DNA of 64,000 nt from Rugalucina vietnamica (taxonomy: Eukaryota > Mollusca > Bivalvia > Lucinida > Lucinidae): NCBI GenBank assembly GCA_964017185.1, contig OZ024870.1, positions 32,325,621-32,389,620 of the forward strand, given 5' to 3'. Positions 44,628 through 55,747 of the stretch are shown here, piece after piece. How positions within the stretch are numbered: position 1 is the first letter of the stretch; each line of letters opens with the position of its first letter. A model generated the notes under the pieces. The model had not been told where the DNA came from. It worked only from the letters and a program-made list of their open reading frames with translations, and searched no databases. The translations under genes were made by a program, and so were the position numbers.

Positions 44628-45055
44628 AATATAAGAATCTTATATGAGTGTCAGGTATGGATAGACAAATCTGTCCCGAGGGTCACATTGGTATCACGAG
44701 GCTCGCCGAGGCGAGCCTCGTGATGCCAAACTGTGACCCGAGGGACAGATTTGCCTATCCATACCTTACACGAATGATGGATTCTTTTTCTTGCACACGG
44801 TAATGCGGCGAAGCTTGATTTTTATACTATTTACCTAGAAAAATGCTACAATCGTGGCGTCCGCCATTTTGAATTAAAACGTTTTGACGTCATCGTGACG
44901 TGTGCGCTTAGCGACGAAATTACGTGACGTCCTTTACAACCAATGTTAAAAAGAACATTTGAACGCAGGGTGCGACCGGGGTGAGATAAAGAGGGTGAGA
45001 TAAGAATTTCTCACATGGGTTAAAACGTAGGATTTCTCTATCTGGTGTGCAAGAA
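44628..45055. mobile_element. Approx. 430-bp insertion with 110-bp hairpin
   Basis: It is absent from the sister copy at 46225-46235. A near-perfect hairpin at 44655-44764 has GTATGGATAGACAAATCTGT arms and a CTCGCCGAGGCGAG centre. TGACGTCATCGTGACGT boxes lie near 44884. The ends show no clear inverted repeats. Confidence 0.55.
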
Positions 45056-45218
45056 CACACAATCTATGTTTTGGATCAAAATAAGAAAACAATGTACATG
45101 TATACATCCTGTAAATCCCTGTTTTTAAAACTATATATAAGAAGGGTGTAAGGAGTTATATGGTGCATGGACATGTTAGCGTGGTGTCGTAAATGCATAA
45201 CGTCTTGATCAAGCCAGG

Positions 45219-45457
45219 CCCCGAGGTTATAAAACATTTTTCATGCTCAACTGAGCTGAGCATGAAATTTAAACTGCTCATAATTACTGAAATAACAAAA
45301 ATAGTTGAAATTTCAGGTTCAGATTGTCAAAGCCTGTAATTTATCCTGCTTAGAAATGTTAAAATGCCAACAATTGTTAGCATTTTAACATTTGTGAGCA
45401 GGATAAATTTTAGTCTCAGCTGAGCTGAGCATGAAAAACGTTTTATAACCTCGAGGT
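45219..45457. mobile_element. 239-bp MITE with CAGG target duplication
   Basis: The termini GAGGTTATAAAAC / GTTTTATAACCTC are inverted. CAGG flanks both sides (45215-45218, 45458-45461). The sister copy near 49632 has the single GCCAGGGTGAC site. Internal GCTCAGCTGAGCATGAAA boxes are inverted around a TAACATTTGTGAGCAGG core. A second family member is at 54462-54651. Confidence 0.85.
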
Positions 45458-46311
45458 CAGGGTGACAATCAAAACGTGGATAAACCATAAATGCCACATA
45501 CATTTATTAAGACTCTCCGGCATGACTTGTGATGAGTACTTGCGTTGACCTTTCTTCATATTATATATATTGCGAAATAAATTTGAATCATATTTACACA
45601 AGCATCAAAATCAATCAAATATTAATAATAGTCATCTGGAGGATCGAAGCCCAGCTGTCCCTGTATTCCATCGTTCAGGAAAGTTGTTTCTATAATATCC
45701 TGAGCAATGGGCTCTTTAATTTTGGAGCTAAATTGTTCTTACGTCCCATGTTTTGTGCCCCAACGTTAACGTATCAAGCAATTGTCGGAAAATATTGATC
45801 ATAATCTTAATCAATCAGACTAATGGCCCATTTTCGAAGGAATAAGAAAGGTATTTTGAGGGGTTTTGGCAAGGTAGGGCAAAAACGGTCTGGTTCTGGG
45901 GGTCTCTTGATTTCGGATAACAAAAATAAGTTAGAATATGGTAACAAGAGGTTACGAGGATGCGCAAGCAGTTGTATGTTTGTTGTTTGTTGTGCGGGGG
46001 CTCACGTCATAATGAGATAATAACTGGACAGTAAAACATGAGCATTTGACGGCTTTGGTGTTTATTTATGGAGATAGACCAATAGATGTACTTTTCGTTA
46101 CAAAAACTCGCCTATGCATTATATGGAGATTTTTGTCGGCTGTGTTATGAAATATTTCAGCTGAAGTTTTAATATTTACAAAATCTTGACTGTGGATACA
46201 CGTTAAAAACGCCTCGCCACAAACGAAAACCCACAATCTATGTTTTGCGTCAAAATAAGAAAACAATGTATACATCCTGTACATTCATGTTTAACTAGAA
46301 GGGTGCAAGGT

Positions 46312-49300
46312 TTTCTGAAGACAAGGCAGTTAACGCGAATGGGAGAAAGTTATTGGACCTATGCAAACAAAACGGGTTGCGTATTTGCAATGGGAGAATA
46401 GGTGAGGATAAAACTTATGGGAAATTTACTTATGCAGGCAGTACGGGTAAAAGCGTCGTTGATTATGTCATAAGCAATCCAGCGTTATTTGACGTTATTC
46501 GCAATTTAAGGGTTTGTGACCCGAATATCTTGTCTGACCATTGTGTTGTGCAATTTTCACTTTTTAGAAATACTCGAATGTATACTGCGCAACGCGAAGA
46601 GGGCGACTCATGCGAACTCTTAAATAAAAAATTCATATGGAGTGACGTGAAAAAGGAACAATATGCTACAAATCTAAATAAAGCAGAAAACGATCTTATA
46701 AATTTATATACCAACCTAATGCAGGCTAATAGTACAGGGGATATTGATGAAAATGTTTCTAAGTTTTCGAAAATAATCGACGGCGTGTGCGATCCTCTGT
46801 TTGCAAAAACATTTAATGTTCATGTAGTGTCGGACAATAAAAATTATACCGTGTCAACAAACAACCCCTGGTTTGACGAAGAATGCCAGACTATGCGAGC
46901 TATCTTTTATACAAAACTTAATATTTTTAGAGAAAGTAAAACGGATGAAAATTTAACAAATTTAGTAAGTGCGCGGTCAAGCTTCAAGACATTAATAAGA
47001 AGAAAACGCTATCTTTATGATAAATCTAAAACTGAAAAACTTATCTCTACAAAATATGAAAATGCAAAGGCTTACTGGCGGTTACTTAAACAAACAGCAA
47101 ATAAAAATACTAAACAGTCTATAAGCTCGAAAAAATTTGCAGAGTATTTTAAGGCTGTCAATGACCCGGATGATAGATTTTATCAAATCGATGAGGACAT
47201 TCTGTTTTACAATGAACAATATGTAAGAGGGGAATTTCAAATTATGTTTGATGAATTGAATAGGGAAATATCTAAAACTGAACTAACATCTGCCATTAAA
47301 CAATTACGCAATGATGCAAGCGCTGGACCGGACCTACTACTGAACGATTTTTTTAAGAATGGCACTGGTACCCTTATTAATTATTTACATGCTTTATTCA
47401 ATAAATTATTCCAAATGGGCTACTTTCCCGAGACATGGTCAGAGGGCTATATTGTACCAATATTTAAAAAGGGGGATGTGAACGAGGTATCAGATTATAG
47501 GGGCATTACTTTACTGAGTACATTAGGGAAATTGCTTACTAGAATTCTAAATAATAGATTTAATAAATGGGCAGAGGAATATGGTATATACATTGAAGCA
47601 CAAGCAGGTTTTCGAAAACATATGAGCACAATTGATAATATTTTCGTATTAAATGGCATAATTACACATTGTATTAATAATAATGAATATTTGTACTGTT
47701 GCTTTGTAGACTTTACCAAGGCCTTTGATTATGTTGAAAGGAACATACTATGGTATAAACTTATCAAAATTGGAGTCAGAGGACAAATGCTAGATATAAT
47801 TAAGTCAATGTACAATAGTGTAAAATCAAGGGTTAAGAATAATAATAACATTAGCGAAGCTTTTTCATGTAATATCGGGGTACGACAGGGGGAGTGTCTT
47901 TCGCCATTTTTATTTGCCATGTACGTGAACGATTTAGAGCAAGAACTGGAAACTAACGGTGTAAATGGAATTGATTTAGGTATGGTAAAGCTCATGTTAC
48001 TTCTTTATGCAGACGACATTGTGTTATTTGGTAAATCTCCAGAAGAACTGCAAAAATCTCTAAATATCCTTGAAGAATACTGTGAGCGTTGGAAATTAAC
48101 AGTAAATACTATGAAAACAAAAATCGTAGTTTTTCGAAAAGGGGGTAAATTACCAGAAAATTTGCATTTTACTTATAAAAGGGAACATATAGAAATTGTT
48201 AACAATTTTTGTTACTTGGGCATTGTATTTACGTCTGGAGGCTCGTCGTTCGAAACTCAGAAAACTCTGTCGGGTCAAGCGCAAAAGGCCATTTTTATTT
48301 TAAGAAAATATCTGAATAATTTTACAGCTCTATCGCTTACGCATATCATGGACTTATTTGATAAGTTAATAACTCCTATCCTTAATTACGGCAGTGAAGT
48401 ATGGGGCTTCTATCCAGCTAAATCTGTTGAAACAACACATATGTCTTTTTGCAAAAGAATGCTTAAAGTTAAACAGACCACACAAAACGATTTCGTTCAT
48501 GGCGAACTTGGGCGAGTTGATTACCAATCTCTCAGATATATCAATATTGTGAAATTTTGGTTAAAGTTAATACAAACTGACGAACGAAAATACATTAGAT
48601 TAACATATAATATGATGCTTAATGATTTGGAAATGAAACCTAACAAGCAAAATTGGGCCTCAATGGTAAAACATCTTTTAAGTAGGCTTGGATTTTTTGA
48701 AGTCTGGAATGCTCAAGGTGTCGGTAACATTTGTAATTTTATATCTGCTGTGAAAACTCGAGTGAAAGACATTTACACACAGGATTGGCATTCAAGGTTA
48801 GAAAAGTCATCAAGAGCAAGATTTTACGTAAACATTGCAAATTTTAAGTGTCAAACATATCTTAACGCACTAAATATAGAAAAATACCAAAGAAGCTTAT
48901 GTAAATTTAGAGTGTCCGCCCATAGGCTCGAGGTTGAAACGGGAAGATGGACTAAACCAGTCAAAACGCCACTAAATGAAAGAATTTGCTTCATTTGCGG
49001 TGTCCTTGAGGACGAATTTCACTTTATTCTCGAATGTCCGCTTTACAGTGATCTAAGACAAAATTACATTCAGCGTTACTATTGGCAAAGGGCGAACATG
49101 CCGAAATTCATACAGTTAATGACGTCCGAAAGTGTTAGAGTGATAAAAAACCTTGCAATGTTCATCGAAAAAGCATTTAAAAAGCGCGAAGATGTAGGAA
49201 TAATATAAAACTATATAAACATAAGGTATAAATGTGATATATTACTTTGACATTTCATAGTATTTACAGACACTTATACACATTAGAAGAAATGCGATTA

Positions 49301-49577
49301 TTCAAGCACATTTTTGGATGACAATTTGTTTTTCGAAATTGTAATATTGCTCCAGATAGCGCTTCTATAACCACAATCATCATTTTGGACTATTGAAAGA
49401 AACATTAGAATATAAGTTGCACCTCTCCCGAGCACACGAGTGTTCAGTTATTTTGAGTAGGTGATTGAATTGTCTTGTTCGCTATCCTGCATGAAATGTA
49501 TGTTGTATTATGTTTATGTGCTCATGGGCCTTATTTGGCTTATTGCATTAATAAATTACTTACTTACTTACTTACTG
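46312..49577 (+). mobile_element. 5'-truncated LINE retrotransposon
   Basis: Breakpoints are read against the sister duplication copy. The inserted sequence begins near TTTTCTGAAGAC and ends in a (TTAC)n tail at about 49554-49577. A short-repeat tail instead of poly(A) is usual for CR1/L2-like and related LINEs. No convincing target duplication is seen. An endonuclease/reverse transcriptase frame fills most of it. Confidence 0.8.
46353..49208 (+). CDS. LINE endonuclease (C-terminal part) and reverse transcriptase
   Basis: An unbroken frame of 951 codons from 46353; it continues upstream in frame to about 46312, where the element is truncated, and has no real start codon there. Residues 1-75 are the end of an APE-type endonuclease domain with the SDHCVV active-site histidine block. 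The reverse transcriptase follows, with PDLLLNDFFKNG, YRGITLLST, QAGFRKHMSTID, FVDFTKAFDYV, GVRQGECLSPFLFAMYVNDL and the YADDIVLF catalytic box. Near the C-terminus is a zinc knuckle-like CFICG...H....C pattern (CX2CX7HX4C). The lack of stops implies a young insertion. Clade assignment within non-LTR elements is left open. It needs its missing N-terminal endonuclease to be active, so this copy is probably dead. Confidence 0.85.
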   Translation: MDLCKQNGLRICNGRIGEDKTYGKFTYAGSTGKSVVDYVISNPALFDVIRNLRVCDPNILSDHCVVQFSLFRNTRMYTAQREEGDSCELLNKKFIWSDVKKEQYATNLNKAENDLINLYTNLMQANSTGDIDENVSKFSKIIDGVCDPLFAKTFNVHVVSDNKNYTVSTNNPWFDEECQTMRAIFYTKLNIFRESKTDENLTNLVSARSSFKTLIRRKRYLYDKSKTEKLISTKYENAKAYWRLLKQTANKNTKQSISSKKFAEYFKAVNDPDDRFYQIDEDILFYNEQYVRGEFQIMFDELNREISKTELTSAIKQLRNDASAGPDLLLNDFFKNGTGTLINYLHALFNKLFQMGYFPETWSEGYIVPIFKKGDVNEVSDYRGITLLSTLGKLLTRILNNRFNKWAEEYGIYIEAQAGFRKHMSTIDNIFVLNGIITHCINNNEYLYCCFVDFTKAFDYVERNILWYKLIKIGVRGQMLDIIKSMYNSVKSRVKNNNNISEAFSCNIGVRQGECLSPFLFAMYVNDLEQELETNGVNGIDLGMVKLMLLLYADDIVLFGKSPEELQKSLNILEEYCERWKLTVNTMKTKIVVFRKGGKLPENLHFTYKREHIEIVNNFCYLGIVFTSGGSSFETQKTLSGQAQKAIFILRKYLNNFTALSLTHIMDLFDKLITPILNYGSEVWGFYPAKSVETTHMSFCKRMLKVKQTTQNDFVHGELGRVDYQSLRYINIVKFWLKLIQTDERKYIRLTYNMMLNDLEMKPNKQNWASMVKHLLSRLGFFEVWNAQGVGNICNFISAVKTRVKDIYTQDWHSRLEKSSRARFYVNIANFKCQTYLNALNIEKYQRSLCKFRVSAHRLEVETGRWTKPVKTPLNERICFICGVLEDEFHFILECPLYSDLRQNYIQRYYWQRANMPKFIQLMTSESVRVIKNLAMFIEKAFKKREDVGII

Positions 49578-49887
49578 ATATGGTACACGGACATGTTAGC
49601 GTGATGTAAAGAATGCATAAAGTCTTAATCAGGCCAGGGTGACAATCAAAACGCGACTAAACCATAAATGTCACATACATTTACGAAGACTCTCCGGCAT
49701 GACTTGTGCATTGACCTTTCTTCATATTGTGCACAGTACGCTAATAATCACCAGTACAACTCCATATTTTCTGTCTACAATAGACAAGAGGAAAATATAA
49801 GTAAAAATCTTATTCTCCAAAACCACAAGGCCCAGAGCTTTCATATTTTCTGTGTAGCACTGTATAGCAGTCCTCTTTATAAATCCT

Positions 49888-51000
49888 GCAAACCATGCGC
49901 CTAGGGTCAAAAGTGGCCCCATCCCGGGGATCATTAGCTACCATAGACTTTCAATGGGAAAACACACACAAAAAAAATATTCCCCGAAAGCACAAAGCCC
50001 AAAGCTTTCCTATTTTATGTGTAGCAATGTATAAAGGTCCTCTTAATAAATCCTGCCAACCATGCCCCTGGGGTCCATACAGGCCACGCCCCGAAGGCGT
50101 CATGTGTAAGTAGTCCTCTTTATAAATCCTGCCAACCATGCCCCTGGGGTCAAAAATGGCGCCGCCCGGGGGGGTCATTAGCTGCCATAGACTTACAAGG
50201 GGAAAAACATAAAAATCTTCTTCTCCGAAACCACAAGGCACAGAGCTTTCCTATTTTGTGTGTAGCAATGTATAGTGGTCCTCTTTATAAATCCTGTCAA
50301 CCGTACCACTGGGATCCATACAGGCCCCTCCCCGGGGCGTCATGGGAAAAGCATAAACAATCTTCTCCGAAACCACAAAGCCCAGAGCTTTCATGTTTTG
50401 TATGTAGCAATGTGTAGTTGTCCTCTTTATAAATAATACCAACCATGCCCCTGGGTTCAAAATTGGTCCCGCCCCGGGGGTCATTAGCTCCCATAGACTT
50501 ACATGTGCAATGGGAAAACATAAAAAAAAAATCTTTTCTGAAACCACAAGGCCAAGAGCTTTCATATTTTGTATGTAGCAATGTATAGTGGCCCTCTTTA
50601 TAAATCCTGCCAACCATTCCCCTTGGATCCATACTGGTCCCGCCCCGGGGCGTCATCATCTGCCATAGTTTTATAATGGGAAATACGTGTAAAAATTTTC
50701 TTCTCTGAAACTACAAGAGCCAAAGCTTCTATATTTGGTATGCAGCATTGTTATTTAAAATTTTACATAAATCCTGCGAATCATGCCCCTGGGGTCAAAA
50801 TGGCCTCACCTCGGGGGGTCAACAGCTCCCATAGCCTTACAACTGGAAAAACATAAAAAAAGTCTTCTTCTCCGAAACCACATGGCCCAGAGATTTCATA
50901 TTTTGTGTGGAGCAATGTATAGTACTCCTCTTTATAAATCCTGCCAACGGTGCCCCTGGGGTCCATACAGGCCACTCCCCAGGCATGTCATTATTTACCA
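49888..51000. repeat. Approx. 167-bp satellite-like tandem repeat with A/B dimer order
   Basis: The CCAACCATGCCCCTGGG box and its variants occur at about 49888, 50055, 50127, 50297, 50440, 50607, 50777 and 50942, mostly 165-170 bp apart, with shortened units at 72 and 143 bp. Units alternate between a GGGTCAAAA-TGGC form and a GGGTCCATACAGGCC form, so the higher-order unit is a dimer of about 330 bp. The long reverse-strand frames here reflect the repeat and are not genes. Confidence 0.8.
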
Positions 51001-51289
51001 TAGACTTATGATGGAAATACATAAAAATGGTCTTCTCTGCATCCGCATGACACAAAGCTCAAGTGAACCAAAATGACGGACAAGAGCATACACAATCCAT
51101 ACAAGAGCTATTCTGCTGATGTAAGGGTTTCAAAGGTCACACGACCAAGATAACCACCATACCCAAATATGGTCAGTACTTGTTGACTATCAGGTGAGCG
51201 ATCGTTGCCCTTGGGCTACTTGTTGTTTTACGGCTCGATTTCAACGATTTCAGTTTCTTAAACATTGAGTACTGGTCCTGCCCAGAAAT

Positions 51290-51410
51290 ATAAATAAATA
51301 AATAAATAAATAAATATCAGTGTGACTTGAACCTGGGTCGACAGATAAGAGAAAGCAAGTATTATAACAACCAATACGCCACCGAGTCCTTTGCTAATGC
51401 AATCTCGCGT
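51290..51410 (-). mobile_element. tRNA-derived SINE
   Basis: On the - strand GGTGGCGTATTGGTTG (A-box region) and CAGGTTCAAGTC (B box) are spaced as in a tRNA head. A (TTTA)n run at the 3' side (51293-51317 on the + strand) serves as tail. The tRNA fold is not intact, so it is a SINE and not a tRNA gene. Confidence 0.6.
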
Positions 51411-51929
51411 GGCGGATCTAGATATGCATTTTTAGTACACCATAATTTTATCTGAAATGTCTGAAATGCTATACATTTTTCCCTGAATAACTAGAACTGC
51501 CATTATGTTACGTATTATTTGGATACGTTCACCGAACATGATGGACAGCTTGTGCCTCCAGGCAAAGCTTAAACGCTACTGACTGACCATCCGATTACTG
51601 ATTCACCAGGGTGTCCACTGCCAGCCGGGAAAAAGTCAGAGGAAAAAAAACTATTTTTAAAGGTCAGGGAATTGTCAGGGAATGATAACCGCAGTCAGCG
51701 AGGAATTTTGCATTTTTAGCCAAAAGTCAGGGAAATGTCAGGTAATTTTGAAAAGACAGGGTTATGAATTGCAAAAGATGTAGAAAATAATGGCTAAGAC
51801 ATTTTCTTCATGTTTGGATTCATAGTGATTGAATAAGAAATAAGAGAAGAACGTTTTCATTAATAATGAAACATTAAACATTCTATTTCAAATCATTCTT
51901 TGCGAACAAAACGAAAAAGGGGGCACTCT

Positions 51930-53540
51930 TTGTCTTCCCTGATGAAAGAAAATTGCTCAGTGCAGATGGAAGCACTCTTCTCACAGATAAAGACGAATGA
52001 GCAGAACACTTCAATAGTGTGCTCAATCGACAATCAAGCATCAATATGGATCGATCGACAGACTTGAACCACAGACAAATTCAATTCAATTCAATTCAAT
52101 TCAGTTCTTTATTCAGATTGCCAAATACATTTTAGCGCATCCACAAAACATGTAACAGACAGAGTTCAGTGTTCTGCTAGATGAATTTTCAACAAGAAAA
52201 GCACTTCAACACTCACCAAAGCTTTTGACACAGTCGTGATGGACTCTGTAGAATCATGGCCAAGTTTGGCTGTCCACCCAGATTCCTAGCAATTGTGCGG
52301 CAATTTCATAATGGTATGCAGGCACGTGTGCAAAATGATGGAGAGTTCTCTGAACCCTTTTAGGTAACGAATGGGGTCAAACAGGGCTGTGTTATGACAC
52401 CAACACTGTTAAGCATGATGTTGTCTGCCATGCTCATGGATGCTTTTCATGATACTGATACTGGTTTTGATGGCAATATATTAAACCTTCGAAGGTTGCA
52501 AGCCGAAACATGTGCTTGATGAACCTATCTATGCAGATGATATGGATAAGAATACCAGCTCAGAAGCAAAAATGCAAAGGGCCATTGATCAAGTCTCTCA
52601 GTCATGTGATAACTATATGCTCTCAAAGTCAGCACAAAAAGACAGACGTTGTACATCAACCAGTACCCGAAAAAAAAAACATATGTAATATCATGGTGAG
52701 TGAACAAAAACTGAAAGTAGTTGATAAATTGAATTTATTAAATTCGCCTACCTGAAAGTTGTTGATAAATTCGCCTACCTGGGAAGTACTATCTACAGAG
52801 CAGTGCACATTGATGATGAGGTCACTGCCAGAATTGTAAAAGCCAATGTGGCTTTCGGAAGATTCCGTGCAAATGTATGGGAGCGAAATGTAATCAAGGT
52901 TGACACCAAGCTGAAAGTCTACAAGGCCGTGGTACTGCCACACTCTTCCATGCAAGTGAAACCTGGACAGTATATCAACGTCATGCAAAGAGACTTAACC
53001 ATTACCACTTTAGCTGTTTGAGAAAGCGGTTAAAAATCAAGTGGCAAGACAACATTCCAGATACAGAGGTCCTGAAGAAATCAGTGATTCACAGCATGCA
53101 TACAGTCTTAAAGCTAGCACAGCTAAGATGGACTGGCCATATTATAAGAATGTCAAGAATGCCTGATTAAAGCTTTCTATGGAGAATTACACAGGAGGAA
53201 AAACGCCCTCAAAGTGGCAGAAGAAACGCTACAAAGACACCTTCGAAGCCTTTTTGAAGGGTTTCGACATACCATTAGGCTCTTGGGAACAGCCATCAAA
53301 GAGGCGGGTCCTCTTCAAAAAAGGAGCAACTCTCTATGAAAAAGGAGAATCTGTGAAGCTGAAAGAAAGCGCGGAGAACACAGATCCAAGACCAATTAGC
53401 GACCAGCAGATTCCATGAAACTGACTTGCTCTACTTGCAAAAGACGGTTTAGAGCTAGGATCGGCAGAGTCAGTCATCAAAGAACTCACTAACAGATGAA
53501 CATCCAATATTCAAGAAATATGATGGTCATTCTCACTACT
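51930..53540 (+). pseudogene. Decayed LINE reverse transcriptase with C2H2 tail
   Basis: Blocks in order and in changing frames: LLSADGSTLLTDKDE and AEHFNSVLNRQSSI near 51950-52045, GVKQGCVMTPTLLSMMLSAM near 52373, a disrupted YADDM box near 52530, SSEAKMQRAIDQVSQSCDNY near 52560, YLGSTIYRAVHIDDEVTARI near 52780, FGRFRANVWERN near 52855, and GGQKKRYKDTF-like text near 53210. The end, CSTCKRRFRARIGRVSHQRTH-like near 53430-53495, is a C2H2 finger. The series matches a widespread RTE-type LINE protein. Many frameshifts and a foreign piece at 52079-52190 make it non-functional. Confidence 0.75.
52079..52103. repeat. (AATTC)n microsatellite inside the decayed LINE
   Basis: Five pentanucleotide units precede a foreign segment that interrupts the LINE reading. 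Confidence 0.8.
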
Positions 53541-53599
53541 ACGAGACGAACGACCAGTGGATTTTCCAGAAAGTTTTGTAGCATGTGACCTGAAAGTAG

Positions 53600-54113
53600 G
53601 TAACTACAAACAACTTATTGATGTAATAAAGTTATGTGAGTGTTCTAGGTCAAGGTCATTTCTTGATCTTGATCAGTGATTGAAATTAAAACTTCTTTGA
53701 AATCACTAAGCCAATCAAAGCCAAACTTCGTGCAGAGTATCCTAAAGTAGCGGGAATCAAAGTCTGTAGAATTGTCCAGGTCACATGACCATGATGGCTG
53801 CCATGCCAAAATATGGAAAAAGTCTTAAAAATCATTTTATTCTAGAAAGGGTGGACAGATTTCGATGGAAGTTGGTTTAAAGCATTAAGGTCAAGGTTGT
53901 TTTTCACCTTGACCAACAGACCTTAGCCAAAAGGTCATTTATCAAAGACCAAATCTCAGGTGAGTGTTCCCAGGACCATTGGGCCTCTGGTTTACTTATA
54001 AATCATGACCTTGGGTTGACCTTGATCTATTTAGTGGCAAGGTCAAATATGATTACATAGGATTTTAGATCGGAAAAAGTGGAAAGTTTTGTAGCCTGTG
54101 ACCTGAAAACTGG

Positions 54114-54150
<37 letters not shown>

Positions 54151-54300
54151 GTGTACTGTGTTGATAAAAAGCATGTGGGTACTCAAGGTCAAGTTTACCT
54201 TTTCCCTTGGTCAACATGACATTAACAGAAGGTCATATATCAATGACCTAATCTCAGGTGAGCGATATCGGGACCATTTGTTCTCTGGTTTTAATTGGCA
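53600..54300 (+). repeat. Repeat family H fragments (GGTCAAGGTCA type)
   Basis: Diverged stretches with TAGGTCAAGGTCA-like, GGTCACATGACC and CTCAGGTGAGCG blocks, related to the larger cluster at 60600-63640. A (CA)n microsatellite lies at 54116-54147. No gene is seen. Confidence 0.6.
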
Positions 54301-54461
54301 CAAAACATTTATTTGAATTCACGCTTACAGTGTCTACGATAAACAGCTAAGACCAGTCACCGCTTTCTTGTATTCATTAATATAGGACAGTCATAGCGTA
54401 AGCGGTTGGTCAATTTTCTGTGGTTCATTCAATACTATAAAACAAAAGTGCCGAGCCCAGG

Positions 54462-54651
54462 CCCCGAGGTTATAAAACTTTTTCAAGCTCAGCTCAGCTG
54501 AGCATGAAATTTCAATTGCTCATAAATGTTGAAATAGCCGAAATCAATGGAAAATTCAGGTTCAGTGCCCAACAACTAGTAATTTATCCTGCTCATTAAT
54601 GTTAAAATGCCAACAACTGAGCTGAGCATGAAAAAAAGTTTTATAACCTGA
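54462..54651. mobile_element. MITE, second member of the CAGG family
   Basis: The left end CCCCGAGGTTATAAAAC follows CCCAGG, and GTTTTATAACCTG closes the right end. It shares the GCTCAGCTGAGCATGAAA boxes and TTATCCTGCTCATTAATGTT core with the element at 45219-45457. Confidence 0.75.
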
Positions 54652-55385
54652 ACCGGCGACCTGCAGACCCGGACCGCAAACCAATACACCCTATCGAATT
54701 GGATTGAAAGACCGACGGACGTCTTCCCAGTTATCGTGTGGGTTTAAAAGAATTTCACTAAAATATGACAAAAAAAAGTTTTATTTTTATTATTTATAAA
54801 ACAAACATATCTAACATCAAATATGATACTGTTCCTCGTGACGACTGTTGGTATAGATCTGTGCTCGGGGGATAGCCGCTGAAACGACAACATTACCACG
54901 TTAGCATATCCTTGCAAAATATTGCAATTTCTTCTACAAATATTTATAATGCATGGGGGACCTTCTGGCGCCGTTTAGCCATCCTTAAAAAATTCTTTTT
55001 GTTTGCTGTGCTCCTAGCCATCAATTTGTCAGTGGGTAGGTTGGTAGTTTTGTTGTTGTTGTTTTTTAATCAGTAGAAAATCTTAAGTTATATCAATATA
55101 TGAATATGTCTAAAAAGAATAAATTTCTGATAACAGTTTAAAACATCGACTGAACTTAAAACAAAAGTTTTGATAAGAATATTTTAATCTTGATTGTAGG
55201 TTTAGAACTGATTTTTTTTTTCAAAATGGCCATAAAATTTTTGGGTAGGGCTAATTTTGGTGTGTAGGTTGGAGCATGCCGATAGATGCGTCCCGACATG
55301 AGTGAAAAAATACTGACTGGGACGTTAAACCACAAAACAATAGTTTACAAGTACATAATTGACAAATTCAATGTTTACCTGAAAT
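54652..55385. other. 3' flank of the small Gly/Phe-rich gene
   Basis: AT-rich sequence with no coding signal. Just past the small gene's stop the - strand reads TTTCAG then GTAAAC (near 55375-55385), a possible donor in the 3' UTR. Confidence 0.35.
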
Positions 55386-55716
55386 CTAGAACCTGGTAAA
55401 GTCGTCGGCGAGTAGGCCAGAAAGACCTGCGGCCCCGGCAACAACCCCCAAGGGTCCTCCCAGCGCTAACAGACCTAAACTTCCTGCATAGGCTAGCCCT
55501 CTACCATCTCCAAATGCTGGGCCAAATCTTGGGGGAGCTGGTCCAAAGGGTCCAAATGCGGGTCCGAAACCGGGTCCAAACCCAGGTCCAAACCCGGCAC
55601 CAAAGAAAGGCGGTGGTCCGAAAAACGGTGCTGGAATCGCAATATTCAAAATAAATGCCATTGGACACATTTATATATTGGTTATTATCAAACTGTGCCA
55701 AATCTGGTCTAGAAAA

Positions 55717-55747
<31 letters not shown>

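Larger units (their letters stand above)
43980..49735 (+). repeat. Tandem segmental duplication with different later insertions
   Basis: Copy 1 spans about 43980-45545. Copy 2 spans about 45562-46311 and resumes at 49577-49735. Shared landmarks include CAGCTGTCCCTGTATTCCAT, AAAACATGAGCATTTGACGG and GACTCTCCGGCATGACTTGT. Copy 1 alone carries a 430-bp insert and a 239-bp MITE. Copy 2 alone carries a LINE. Each copy therefore shows the other's pre-insertion sequence. Confidence 0.85.

Noticed and set aside
50251..50659. 120-codon reverse-strand frames in the tandem repeat
   Set aside because: They follow the period of the 167-bp repeat, recur in overlapping frames and have no start context or splice signals.
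49888..51000. CRISPR-like array
   Set aside because: Units of about 167 bp without short identical repeats and unique spacers, in a eukaryotic setting. It is an ordinary tandem repeat.
51317..51405. Possible tRNA gene
   Set aside because: A and B boxes are visible, but the cloverleaf and acceptor stem are not intact and a repeat tail follows. It is better explained as a SINE.
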